A DNA stretch of 64,000 nt from Euprymna scolopes (lineage: Eukaryota; Mollusca; Cephalopoda; Sepiida; Sepiolidae), in contig CM044523.1 of NCBI GenBank assembly GCA_024364805.1, positions 11,947,668-12,011,667 on the forward strand, written 5' to 3'. Positions within the stretch are counted from its first letter, which is position 1. Each line of letters begins with the position of its first letter. The notes under the pieces were generated by a model. It was not told where the DNA came from and made no database searches. It saw nothing but the letters and a program-made list of their open reading frames with translations. The translations under genes and the position numbers were made by a program. This document shows positions 12,595-23,772 of this stretch, piece by piece.

Positions 12595-13014
12595 ATCCCC
12601 TTTCTTTATTTGATTATAGTATCTTTTAAGTATAGTTTACCACCTTGGATGATGTGCATTAGCGTGCAGTGAGATCAACAATTTTTGTCATATTAATTTT
12701 CGATAGTGATAAAAAGTTGTCCCTGCTATTAAAGAAAGGAATTATAACTATTGTGATATTATATTACATTGTTTTCCTATGCCGCAATCAATGCCAACTT
12801 TTGCTATGCGTCCGAGATATGAGAAATATTACGTTATTATCTCTTTAACTTCCGTACTAGAAATATACTGTTATATACTTGGAATGCTGCTGTTTTCAAT
12901 GAAAATATTGGTATGAGAATGTATTATTCACTAAGCAAGAAATTATTTCTTAAAATCCTTTTTGCTATATATTACACTAAGCTATACCATACTATTTTAA
13001 ACTTACTCTCTGCC

Positions 13015-13125
13015 TTTTTCTTTTGCAGTTTAATATTATGGCAACTACAACTTTTTCTTTTGCAGTTGAATATTATGGCAACTAAAACTTTTTCTTCTGC
13101 AGTTGAATATTATGGCAACTAAAAC
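13015..13125 (+). repeat. 3 x 37-bp tandem repeat with acceptor-like tract and ATG
   Basis: Three head-to-tail copies (13015-13051, 13052-13088, 13089-13125), nearly identical. Each unit is a pyrimidine tract ending in TTTTGCAG or TTCTGCAG, then a TTGAATATT-type linker and ATGGCAACTAAAAC (ACAAC in unit 1). Each therefore holds a good 3' splice-site consensus and an in-frame Met-Ala-Thr-Lys/Thr start. The third copy leads into the transposase-like frame. Confidence 0.9.
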
Positions 13126-14028
13126 TAGACGCAAACAAGTTGTCCTGTATATGGTGCTATGTTTGCCTTACCTGATAGCCAGCTGCCAAGCATTGCTAAT
13201 GTTATGCGTTTCTATGCAAAGCGGCAAAGGTATCTAACAAAAACTACCCCCTTGTCAAAAAGTGTCACTGATATTGTTATATTTGCCATGGGAGTATGGA
13301 TTAAAGCTTGTATTTCAACTGTTACACTGCGAAGAAATGAGCCAAAAATTGAAGCCTTCGATATGAATTGCGAAATGTGTTAAAGAAAAAAAAAAGATTA
13401 TAAAAACAAAATGCAATAGAACAACTAAGTGCTAAAAGAAAACCTGTTGTTTGCCATTGCTGCCTGCTACTGTAAATTTAATTTTTGTACCTGTCCTAAG
13501 GACAAAATAAGTACCACATGCTGAACAGTCATTTTTAGATGACCAAAAAAATCAAAACGAGAAATGGCCATAGAGATAGTTGAGAAGGAGCCTAGTGAAT
13601 CTTTAAGATTAAAAAAGAATTCGAAATCAAAAACGAGAGCAGTATTACAATAAAGTTGCAAAAATGGCTGAAGACGTGAAACAAGTTTAGATCATATCAG
13701 TAATTCAGAGAGTTGAAACTCGGATTCTTCTTCTGAGGACATTTAAGATGATAAGGTATCACATAGAGCATCTAAAAATATGACGTCCCTTCCTACTTTG
13801 GCCAGAGAAGGTGATAGATATGGTGTTTCAAATACAGTTGGTGCTGCCATTGTCAGAGCTACTCTCATCAATTATGGAAGAGTGACTGAAAATGGCAAAA
13901 CGCAGCCAGTTGATTGATCAAAGTTGTGGATAGAACGCGAACGTCTGAGAAGCCGACTTAGAGATTGTGCCTCAGAAAAACTTCAGACATTAAGCTCCAT
14001 ACTCTTTGATGGAAGAAAATATTTTATA

Positions 14029-14070
<42 letters not shown>

Positions 14071-15715
14071 CTTTAATTGGAATTCATTTTTTGAGATGAG
14101 CATTATATATTAATTTATTTTTATTTCTCATTTTTATTAGTCGTTGTGTTTGTATCTTTTATTGACAACGTTTCGGTTAACTATTTTAATTCACAACGTT
14201 TCGGTTAACTATTCCTCTGGGCTTCGTCAGGTGGTAACCGCGACGGATAGGAGCTTCGAATCTCCTAACTGCATTCTCAGCAATCACTGCCATCCGTAGT
14301 TGTTGTCTCACAACATGTTGGTCAATTAACCTCTGGCACGCTTTGGGTGGGATTGAAACTGCTATCTCCAGACAATTTTCATCTGGAACTGTAGAGATTC
14401 AAAGTCTCTATCAACTGCGCCAAAAATAAATTAATGTTACAAGATGTTTCCCATCTGTGAACACGAAGTGTCGAATTACAGAAGAACAAGTTGTTCTACT
14501 AAACGAGCCAATTTCAGAGTACTTAGGCCATGTTAACCCTTCAAGTGGATCATCCGCTAACATTTTTGCTGCTATGACTAATTTTTTTTATGAAAATGAC
14601 TTGTCTCCAAATGATGTAAGGGCTGTAGGATATGATGAAACAGCAGTAAATACAGGATCTCACAATGGCGTAATTCGACGACTTGGTGTGCATATAAATA
14701 GACCCCTTCAGTGGTTGGTTTGCATAATACATATGAATGAATTACCTCTCAAAAGCATCTTCACATTTTGGATGGCACAACAAGTGGTCCTACTGCTTTC
14801 AGTGAAACGTGGTAAAGCTCTTGTCACATGTCAATCGCTGGAAGTTGTTGGATTTGAGGCCATAAATGGCCACTTACCAGGGATTACAGGCCGATTGTCC
14901 CTGAGTAAAGATAAAAAAATACCTGTATGATGTTTGTAAAGCTGTCAACAATTGTGCTGTGTCATCAAGTCTTGCATCTAGAATCCTGAGACTCCATATT
15001 TCTACCTTGAATCAATCGTCAAGAGTTAAAGTTCATGGCAGAATATATCATGAAAGTGTATGCTCCCACTTGGTTTAGTATTACACTGAGATCCCAATGT
15101 TTCTATGGAGCTGAGCACCTGTGGAATGTCATTCATCTCTTCAGATACCTCCCAGAAAATGTGCGAAAATCACTCGATAAATATATTCAGCATAACGGAT
15201 ATTTTGGTCATCCAGAAAATATTCTGTTGGCAATGATGAAAAATGAACGGGAAGAAATAAGGGAACTAGCCACCAGGAGAATTGTAAGATCAAGAGAAGT
15301 GAACACTAAAGGAGTAAGAAAGTTCCAAATTCCAACATTGAATTTCAACGTTTACGGCTTTTATGAAATGGTTGACTGGATCGAACTTCCGAGATGTGAG
15401 CCTCCACTAACAAGAATTTTCACAGATCATGAAATTGAGGAAGACATCAGAAGCAGAGCAGAAGCAGTTTTTGAATTGGATAAGTTCCCCTGCCATACAC
15501 AAGCAGTTGAGAGACATATAAATAGCGTTAATGAAGCATCAGCGACAGTATGTGGGGAATTCCCCGGGATGAATACATTCGTGCTGAGATTGAATCACGA
15601 AAGCAAATGGCTTAATACAGCACAAAGAGGGACTGGAATACTTTACTTTATGTTCGTTTGTTCCACAGTTCAATGTATACTTGTAAAATGCAATTCTTAT
15701 GGTATAATTGAGTAG
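13112..15715 (+). pseudogene. transposase-like gene, broken, with SINE insertion
   Basis: Pieces of one large protein are found in order. They are an N-terminus (MATKTRRKQVV, then FALPDSQLPSIANVMRFY), a Cys-rich patch near 13456-13500 (FCTCPKDK), LPTLAREGDRYGVSN near 13790, ILFDGRK near 14010, then a 157-codon frame at 14457-14930 (VGYDETAVNTG, RPLQWLVCIIHMNELPLK) and a 226-codon frame at 15035-15715 (GHPENILLAMM, REEIRELATRR, FPCHTQAVERHI). From memory, the same architecture occurs in large families of invertebrate uncharacterised proteins that look like transposases with an RNase H-type core. The Asp of GYDE and Glu of AVER are plausible catalytic acids. I cannot name the superfamily. Frameshifts lie near 13150, 13400-13790 and 14930-15035, and a SINE interrupts it at 14033-14437. 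It is non-functional as it stands. Confidence 0.65.
14033..14437 (-). mobile_element. tRNA-headed SINE inserted in the transposase-like gene
   Basis: On the minus strand the head has an A-box-like TGGCGCAGTTGATAGAG (14406-14422) and a B-box-like GTTTCAATCCC (near 14349-14359), the internal promoter of RNA polymerase III. The body runs to a tail with two copies of GTTAACCGAAACGTTGT and a CTGACGAAG motif (14160-14240), then AT-rich sequence ending in (TA)n at 14031-14068. TATAAGAT (14025-14032) and TACAAGAT (14438-14445) flank it and look like an 8-bp target-site duplication with one change. The interval between the A and B boxes is longer than in a tRNA, so the head is derived. The tail motif resembles ends of Penelope-like elements, suggesting which machinery mobilised it; that is inference. 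Confidence 0.65.
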
Positions 15716-18600
15716 TACAGTTTCTTGTATTTCCTAATATATGCATTTTCAGTAAAATTTTCAACTTTTCGGCGGCAAAAGAAAATAGCTCTGAAAAATA
15801 CTAAAACCTTTTCTAAACTTACTTTTATATATGGGAGCAACTTTTTAGCAATCTCGAAAAGCAAACTGTCTATATCACTACACACTAATGTGCATCATAT
15901 TGCCGAATTTTATCTATTGTACGCAGTAGAAAAAAAGTGTCTTGTAAAAAAATGTGTTGGCCGTCGTCATAACGTTCTAAGTCTGCGTAACTTATAAACA
16001 GTTTTTTTTTTTAAATAGGGGTCTTATTTTTGACTCAGACGTCGTCTTCGTTGGGAATACTGTTGATTATATGTTCGGGTAACGTGTGATTCTATACACC
16101 TGTATAAAATATTGCATTGATATTTCTATGTGCATTAAATACTCTTTGAAATGTTCTATTTAACATAACTAATGATGCATTCCTCCTGGCCTTTGGATCG
16201 CGGTCGTTACTGGGAAGTCGTTACATGTTAGATTGTAAAACAATATATAAGACAATATTTTAAAAAAATGTCTAACATTTCGGTTTCTTTCAATTACTTT
16301 AGGTGGTTAAACCGAAATAGCAGGTAACTAAAACCAAAGGAAGTAGCACGATGCTATAAGCATAGTGTAAACTTACACAGTTGTAACCATCGTTGAATCC
16401 TGAACAACTTCAGGTTTTCTTCGTAGCATTTGGATTCTTCCGGCTTTTGTTTTTATCTTGTGTTTTATTTTCACTTTTCGACAGTTTTGAACGGAACCCT
16501 TTACTTATTAACCGGGCCCTCATACTGTTGTACCGTAAGCCATGGCTGGATAGAGACCATAATTTATTCACTAAAATATTTTAGGTAGCCAATATTGATA
16601 ATATAAGCTTCTAACATTCAAAAAAATATCACTTTGCAATTTAGTGTTGTCAACTGCCCTAACAACTGCGCCAGGTGTCTTTGCAGACCAAATTATAAGG
16701 ATAAGAAATCCTTACAGCGAGCATTCAGAAACGTAATTTCAGGTTTCGTTGCTGGTCTATTTCTAGTACATAATGAAAGAAGAAAGAAAGGTTTCCATAT
16801 AAGACATAATGACAGGAATGTATGAGATCAGTCATATCTGACACTATCGCCAATTCTGACCTTGCGTTCAAGGTGAAATGATTCTATTCTACTTTTTCAA
16901 TTTATCAATTTATTTTTAGATATTCTTATCTCTTTCTGCAAAGCTCATGAACTCATAGCACAGAGATTAATGGAACTTTGCTCTGAGTTCATTCTGTAGA
17001 AAATGAGGTAACATTTTGTGTTTGCAACGAATAAACATGGAAATAATAAGTTTAGGAAACTGCCATAACATATCGAAGACAATGTCAGTCTATGTATATG
17101 CGGATATATCGATGAATTGAGTGCTGAATACAATTTATTATAAAACATGCATGACCCAAAATCGGGGTGAAACAGAAGTTAAGGTGGAGTTTACAAAATA
17201 CAGACACTTTAGTATAAGTATATTTATCTGAGCAACCCGTTCATCATTTCTTCAGTAAGTGCTAATTAACACAAAAGCAAGCCCCTAGTCACATAGCATA
17301 AGAACGTTGAACTCTTACGTATAAATAAAATTTCATACACAACGGTAGCACCACACACACAATAGGCTAAATATCGAGGTTATACGAACAAATATTTCCT
17401 CGTTGTGTCTCAGCGGTGCATCCAAATGTGCTATTACACATATAAGCATACCAGATAATGGTAAATAATAAATAAAAGTTAGTCGCAGCAAATTAATTTA
17501 TTAGGTGTATTACTTGAATAGAAACTAAAGCGTTAAAATCCAATATAGATCTTATTTTAAAGATAAGGTAACAGACCAACGGACTGACAGCTTTGTTATG
17601 GAAATGGTTCGACGAATAACGTGTTTTATGTCGCTTCTGAAAACATAATTACCGAAATATAAGTTTCCCTATGAATTGGTTGTTATACATCTCCTGTCTT
17701 GTCAGCACACGTAACAATCTTAAAACGGAAAATAAATGCGTTATACCTGTCCAGACTGCTGTTATTTAACAATATGTGGATTTAGAATATATGGTTTGCT
17801 TCAGAAAAAAAAACGCATATGTAAACGCATGTAATCAAAGAAACGGAATTGATACACGGATAAATTGTGGAGGTGCAGTAAATAGTCACTTATAAATTAT
17901 CATACTGAATGAATGAGTAACGAATCAGTAATTCTGAAATATCAAATGATGTCATAACTATTATTCCTTTTTGTCTTCCTATTGCCCCCATGGATTTCCT
18001 TTTTGTTTTCTACTCCTGACTATTGACTAAATGAAGAAGCTCTTACTATTGTTTAACAGAAAGTCCATCGCTTTTTAAAAACCTTTTTTCTATAATGCAG
18101 CATACTTATCATTACATTGATTGCCTCGCTTACTAAATTGGTATAAATGCAAGTACTTACAAAGCACATGTTCATCTAGCTGTGCCGACATTTCTATTGA
18201 TATATTAATATTACTTGATTTATCAATCTTCTTTTTTTTCCCTCTATATCTTGCTACTTATATTTTTGCCATAAGTATTTCGCAATATAATCTCTCCCCT
18301 ATTGCTCTATCAATCGCTCTAAAATAGTAATAAAATAGAATGTTATCGTTTGTTGTCTCACAAAAATAATGAAAATATGAGAATATTTAGAAAAACTACT
18401 GAATTATGTTAGGATTGTTTGATTAATTTCCTCACGTGTATAACTGTAATATATTGGTAGTTTTTGCCTATAATTTCTTAAATCCATGCTGATTATGATG
18501 TCCCAAGTCCATACTGATGCGTGTTCCATTATATTAGTTCAACACTATTTTCTTCCCTGTTATATTATTTCTCCGCTCTCTCTCTTTCTCTATTATGTTC
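15716..18600. other. no gene recognised
   Basis: AT-rich sequence after the transposase-like gene. Open frames are short and have no family motif. Poly-T or poly-A runs occur near 16000 and 17805. No clear mobile-element ends were identified. Confidence 0.4.
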
Positions 18601-18604
18601 AAAT

Positions 18605-18627
18605 CTATCTATCTATCTATATATATA

Positions 18628-18712
<85 letters not shown>
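18605..18712. repeat. (CTAT)n then (TA)n microsatellite
   Basis: A short CTAT run grades into TA repeats with a few ATGTATATATAC interruptions. It lies about 30 bp from the 3' end of the Helitron-like element that follows. Confidence 0.95.
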
Positions 18713-18716
<4 letters not shown>

Positions 18717-18740
18717 CTCCATATATGCATATTATATTTT

Positions 18741-19600
18741 ACTATCATTCCAGCCCACCGTTGCCCGGGTGTTTGCAGGTGTGTGTTGAGCAAAAAAGAA
18801 AAAAAAACTCTGGTAGTAGAAAGGCAGAATCGAACCCGTACAGCAAAGGAGACAATGAACGGGAAGAAACTCTTACGCGACGTATGTTTAAATTAAGGTT
18901 AGACAATCGAAAGGATAGGATAAATTTCGAAAGTATCGGCGGAAAAGGCGATCCTCTGTAGACAAGTGCCCAGTTGAAGGTGAACATATTAATGTTTTTA
19001 GCCACTTTTTCGATGTCTGTCGTCTGAAACGTCAGACTTTAAAACGATACTTATCTTGTAAAAATTCGTGGCCTCTGGTGAAGGTTTTCGGCAGACATGC
19101 AAACATACATATATTGGTAACTAAAATTTGCGATCCAAACCGATAAAAAAATCTTGCCTTATATCTGAATATCCTGTATATAAAATATCACATGTCTAGA
19201 CCAGAAATTGTCTGAGTAATTTGGTAGAAACCGCAAAGGTCAATTTTTACAATATTTTGACCCCTATTATGAGCACTTAACTTTTATTGCTTTGGGCCCA
19301 AATCAATTTATAAAGTTAGATCCCTGTTCAAGGAACCTATATCGAACATATCAAGTGTTTAGACCCAAAATTGTCGGAGGACATTGATAGAGTTCTCAAA
19401 GGCCAACTCGTATAAATTTGACCCCTTATATGCCAAATGACTGTCCGAAAACGTATTATACATATTTTCCCAAATCACAGTACCCTGTATATCAAATTTC
19501 GTGTTTGTAGATTTAAAATTGACAGAGTTATTGCGTAGGGAAATGTACACAGACACACAGACAGACACACAAACACGTTCACTTTTATAGATATATATAT
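18741..19600 (-). mobile_element. Helitron-like non-autonomous element, long form
   Basis: On the minus strand it starts with TATAAAAGTGAACGTG followed by a GT-rich stretch and ends in the hairpin-forming CACCCGGGCAACGGTGGGCT near 18741. The first ~400 bp match the short units at 52.1-56.8 kb (GGGAAATGTACA, CAATTTTGGGTCTAAACACTT, ATAATAGGGGTCAAA). An extra ~450-bp block (18780-19200) is shared only with the unit at 55532-56404. It has no protein frame. Rolling-circle elements of this kind start with a TC or TATA-rich end and finish in a hairpin plus CTRR, and lack terminal inverted repeats. Its last four bases are not a clean CTRR, so the end is eroded. Confidence 0.65.
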
Positions 19601-20700
19601 ATCTAGTTTTACAAATATCAATGTCTCTATACGCGTATGAATGCTAATATTGTTATTTTCTTAAAAATACAACGTGATCAGTTCGGTAAAATACACTGAA
19701 AATACATTTAAGAAGTAACACGTACTGGGGAGAAATTGAATGCCTACTGGGGAGAACTTCAATTCCTACTAGACACTGTCCTCGAGTGTCTAGGGTCCCT
19801 CTGTACAGGTGTTTGCCTGAACAATCTGGCATGAGAATACTTTTCTCTAAAATTAAACCTTGACCAAATATTCAAAATCACATAGTATTCGCTGCCCAAA
19901 TAAGATCTCCTCACTATGATTAACCCACATTAGCTTTATCTTTTATGAGGAATGGTGCACCTTCACCAAGTGAGGTTACCTCAAGTAGCAGCACGAAGCT
20001 GGATACTCTACCAAACTAGATGAATTCTTGTTCTGGAATCCAGTAAGACCAATAGACCAAAATGAAAGATATACTACAACGTATGAAAATTGTTAATTGG
20101 GGGGAGGAAAATTATGTTCTCAATTTCTTTACTAACTCAGTGGACTATTCGAATATCTATGTATCTCATATAGAGTTAAAGTGTTAGTCCCAGTCCGTGG
20201 CCCCCTTTATTTCTGAGAACTTCGACTGAAGTAAAATGATAAAAAGTGAGAGTAGAACAAAAAAGAAGGAGGATAAAACAAGTGGGAGAGGTTTTGAGAT
20301 TGCGTTGCATAAGCAGATCCCCAGAAGTGAATTAAACAATAAATTTGGCAAGGCCACGTAATCAAGTATGACATTTTGTAATCGTACTTTGGTCATGTGA
20401 TGGTAAATAAGTCGGCCGCATGTTTATGCGGAGGCCCAGGAGCGAGAACAGTTGAAACAACAATGACGAGAGGTGTGCTAGTAATAAACTTTTTACACAC
20501 TCCCACCGCCATCCCTCTCACACGCCCATAAGATTTTCAATATGTTATTAAAAACGTATATGTAAAGAAGTAAACAACGTCATATTTTTTATAACCAGCT
20601 GCGTGCGTTTTATATTTTCATAAATGAGTGTCTAATCCAAGAATTAAAAAAAAAAAATTCTTATTTTTTAAGTTAAATAGATTTTAACTGAAAATGACGA
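19601..20700. other. no gene recognised
   Basis: A less AT-rich patch at 19720-20060 contains repeated CTACTGGGGAGAA words (about 19725-19765) and may be an old repeat. The rest is featureless. Confidence 0.35.
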
Positions 20701-20706
20701 GTCGCC

Positions 20707-20708
<2 letters not shown>

Positions 20709-20741
<33 letters not shown>

Positions 20742-20868
20742 NNNNNNNNNNNNNNNNNNNNNNNNNNNNNNNNNNNNNNNNNNNNNNNNNNNNNNNNNNN
20801 NNNNNNNNNNNNNNNNNNNNNNNNNNNNNNNNNNNNNNNTCATCATCATCATCATCATCATCATCATC
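20709..20868. repeat. (ATC)n microsatellite around an assembly gap
   Basis: ATC/CAT repeats run into a gap on both sides (20709-20741 and 20840-20868), so the true length is unknown. The frame reading poly-Ser and poly-His across it has no support as a gene. Confidence 0.95.
20742..20839. other. assembly gap, 98 N
   Basis: Undetermined bases inside the trinucleotide repeat. Confidence 1.
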
Positions 20869-21230
20869 AGAGTAAAATGCAAGACACTAGTTTAGGTGTC
20901 GTGACTAATTTTATTTTCCCAAGAATAAAGAAGGAACCAACACCACTAGTACACAGCTAAGACATGAGTCATTAGAGAAGAAAGAAAAAAAAGCAAATTT
21001 AGTTGCATCGCTATATTGACCAAGGAGTTTAACATTATAGTAGCTGTTTTATGGGCAAAAATTAGTATTAATACAAATTTATATACAGAAAAAATACTCA
21101 TTTATGATCATTCTCACGAGAAACTTCTACGTTTAATTCGATGTAACATATTATTTCCATTGTGTGCTATGTTGGAAAAGTCAATTAATTTACACATAAT
21201 TATTTGTTGTTTAAAGATATTAAACGCAAA

Positions 21231-21234
<4 letters not shown>

Positions 21235-21304
<70 letters not shown>
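21235..21304. repeat. (TA)n microsatellite
   Basis: About 70 bp of TA repeats just upstream of the PLE left end. Confidence 0.95.
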
Positions 21305-21307
<3 letters not shown>

Positions 21308-21427
21308 GTTTTATTTTTTATTACCGTATCTTTCTGTTAAGTTACAGTATTGTTTCGGCTACACGGCCGTTTTTTTGGCCGTCTGTACCGTCCTCAGACT
21401 TATACAGAAATGTTCGCTATTTTTGGG

Positions 21428-21655
21428 ATGAAAGAGTGGAAGCGTGAATGAGGTTGGGGGGTTGTGATGAGGGCCGAAGAGGAAGAGAGGAAGGGAAAAA
21501 GGGGAAGGTGGGGGCGTTTGGTAGGTCGATAATATTTTAGTTTTGAGGTTTAAGGAACTTGTGGGGGAGGGTCTGGGAAGTTCATTTCTGGTGTGGCTGA
21601 GGGCATAGGGATACATAAGGGGAAGAGGAATATGTGGGAGTGGGAGGAGGGGGTT
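21428..21655 (+). repeat. left inverted repeat of the PLE
   Basis: Purine-rich on the plus strand. It matches the reverse complement of 25577-25807 along its full length, including CCTATGCCCTC and ACCTACCAAACGCCCCCACC as read on the minus strand. Confidence 0.9.
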
Positions 21656-21720
21656 TCTATAAAAAGTAAAGTACCCGGTTGAGCACTATACCATAAAAAC
21701 TTGGACTATTACCCTACGCT

Positions 21721-23772
21721 ATGGAAAAGGTGAACTTCAACTTGTCTCTCAAAAACATACCAACGACAAGCAAAACAAACTACCTGTTAAACCTAACCCT
21801 AAGACTGGAAGAACTAATCAGAAGGATGCGATGGAAAGCACATTTCTTTCTAAAGGGAAAAGACGAATGGGACAACCAAAAGGACTACCACGGATTCACC
21901 AATAAAGATACAGCCCCAATCATGGATCTACTCCACAACAGTGAAACAGATCTCCCGGAACTTACCATCAAAGTATCCTTTTACCACAGAAAAAAACATT
22001 CCAACACCACCTAGACAACCTAGTAAAAAACATTAACTCCTCCAAATCACAGTATGTCAAAGCTGACAATACACATAACTTCTACAAAATCCCAAAACAA
22101 AAATACCTAAAACTGCTTAAAGAAAACATCATCAGCAACTATAAAAAATCGGATATAGATCTAATCAAAGACATCAATTTAGATACCAACAACATAACTG
22201 ACACACTCAACCTCAGCAACAGAGTCGGAAAACTAGCGAACAAAGAAGCCTACATAATGCTTAAGGACCACAAACCCAACTTCGAGAGAAAACCTCAAAC
22301 TAGGCTCATAAACCCCACCAAGCCCGAATTAGGAAAAATTTGCAAAAGAATACTAGCAAGAATTAACTTACAAATTAAAACCAAGTACGAACTTAACCAG
22401 CGGATAAATACTAAAGACAACATAAAATGGTTCAGCAACATCCAAAATAAAAAGAAGGCCGCCTTCATCCAGTTCGATATTGAAAGCCTTGGAATTTGCC
22501 TCTCTACTCTCCGACCTACAACCATCCGAAATGGGCATTATAAAAAAGTCCAGAAAAACAGTCCTAATCAACCAACAGGAGCGGCAGACTCAGCAGAAGC
22601 AACTGATCGTGTCGGTCTGTTCATGCTATACAACCTAACAAACACTATAAATGACAAAAACATAGGAATATATAGAGACAATGGCCTCATAATAGTTGAA
22701 AACTCAAATGGCCCCAAATGCGAAAAAATAAAGAAAACCTTAACTACAGAAATGACCAGAATAGGCCTAAAACTAGATATCAAATCAAACATAAAAACCG
22801 TCAACTTCCTCGATGTAACTCTCAACCTCTCAAGCATCACATACTAACCCTACACCAAAGACAACACCTACCCACTATATATGCCCCCACTATCAAACCA
22901 CCAAAAACATATAATTAAACACATCCCCACATCTATCGAACAAAGACTTAGCAGCAACTCCTCCAAACTCGAAATTTTCAACAAACATAAACCCTTCTAT
23001 GAAAATGTACTTAAGGAAAGTGGTCACCCGAACACTACCTTCAATTATATTAAACCAAACCCACCCAATACCGCAAACAAGAGAAATAGAAGTAGATAAA
23101 TAATTTGGTTCACCCCTCCCCTTCAATACAATGGTCAAAACAAAACTTGGCACTAAATTCTTCCAACTAATAAACAACCACTTCCTAACCAGCCACGTAC
23201 TACAGAAAATCTTCAACAAAAACACAATTAAACTTAGCTACAGCTGTACGGACAATCTAGAAGAAATAATAAAAACACATAACAGAAAAATAGTTAACAA
23301 AGATGAGAATAAAAACAACACCAAAAAGAACAAGTGCAACTGCAACAACAAATCGGAATTCCCACTTAATCAATAATGCCTACAAACAGAAGTAGTATAT
23401 AAAGCCACAATCTCACCTAAAGAAAACCCAAACGACAAGAAATATTATATTGGCCTGGCCGGCTCCTCATTTAAGGATAGATTCAAAGTACATAAATGCT
23501 CCTTCACAAACCCTTACCACCCTAACAAAACCCCACTAACTACCCACTACCTACATCTAACCCAAAATAATCTCACACCAACCATTAAATGGGAAATACT
23601 TAGAAAATTTAGCACATGTAAATCCCTAAACTCCCCATGTCTCCTCTGCCTAAACGAAAAACTCCTTATCTCCAATTTTAAAGACAGAGGCAAATTACTA
23701 AAGAAACAGGAAACCACCATAAACTGTAGGCATTACAGATCACACCTCCTTAGCAATTATACACCTTTCTAA
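21721..23772 (+). pseudogene. PLE reverse transcriptase plus GIY-YIG endonuclease, broken
   Basis: Segments in protein order are an N-terminal LEELIRRMRWKAHFFLKG (from Met at 21721), YVKADNTHNFYKIPKQKY, YIMLKDHKPNF and RLINPTKPELGKICKRIL (22257-22370), the catalytic FIQFDIES, GLFMLYNLTNTI, IYRDNGLIIVE (motif C, Asn replacing the second Asp of YRDD), VNFLDVTLNL, GTKFFQLINNHF, IKLSYSCTDNLEEII, CNCNN, then the endonuclease KYYIGLAGSSFKDRFKVHK and a stop at 23770-23772. A frameshift lies near 22000. Sequence that should encode FYPSI after FDIES is missing, with another shift near 22580, and stops occur near 22845 and 23375. Frames remain long, so decay is moderate. The family copies its RNA by target-primed reverse transcription at a nick cut by the endonuclease. 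Confidence 0.88.

Noticed and set aside
14160-14240. hammerhead ribozyme in the SINE tail (minus strand CTGACGA and GAAACGTTGT)
   Set aside because: The short stem III could form, but stem II next to CTGACGA and stem I do not pair convincingly. A covariance-model search would decide.
14112-14440. 14-bp inverted match (ATTAATTTATTTTT and AAAAATAAATTAAT) around the SINE
   Set aside because: A target duplication must be direct, not inverted. In AT-rich DNA this match is probably chance.
20694-20960. frame with poly-Ser and poly-His
   Set aside because: Produced by the (ATC)n repeat and the gap; nothing outside it looks coding.
21340-21405. hammerhead ribozyme in the PLE end (minus strand CTGAGGA and GAAAC)
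   Set aside because: The core words are present and an inner ACGGCC/GGCCGT hairpin is perfect, but the base pairs next to the core in stem II do not form and stems I and III are not evident.
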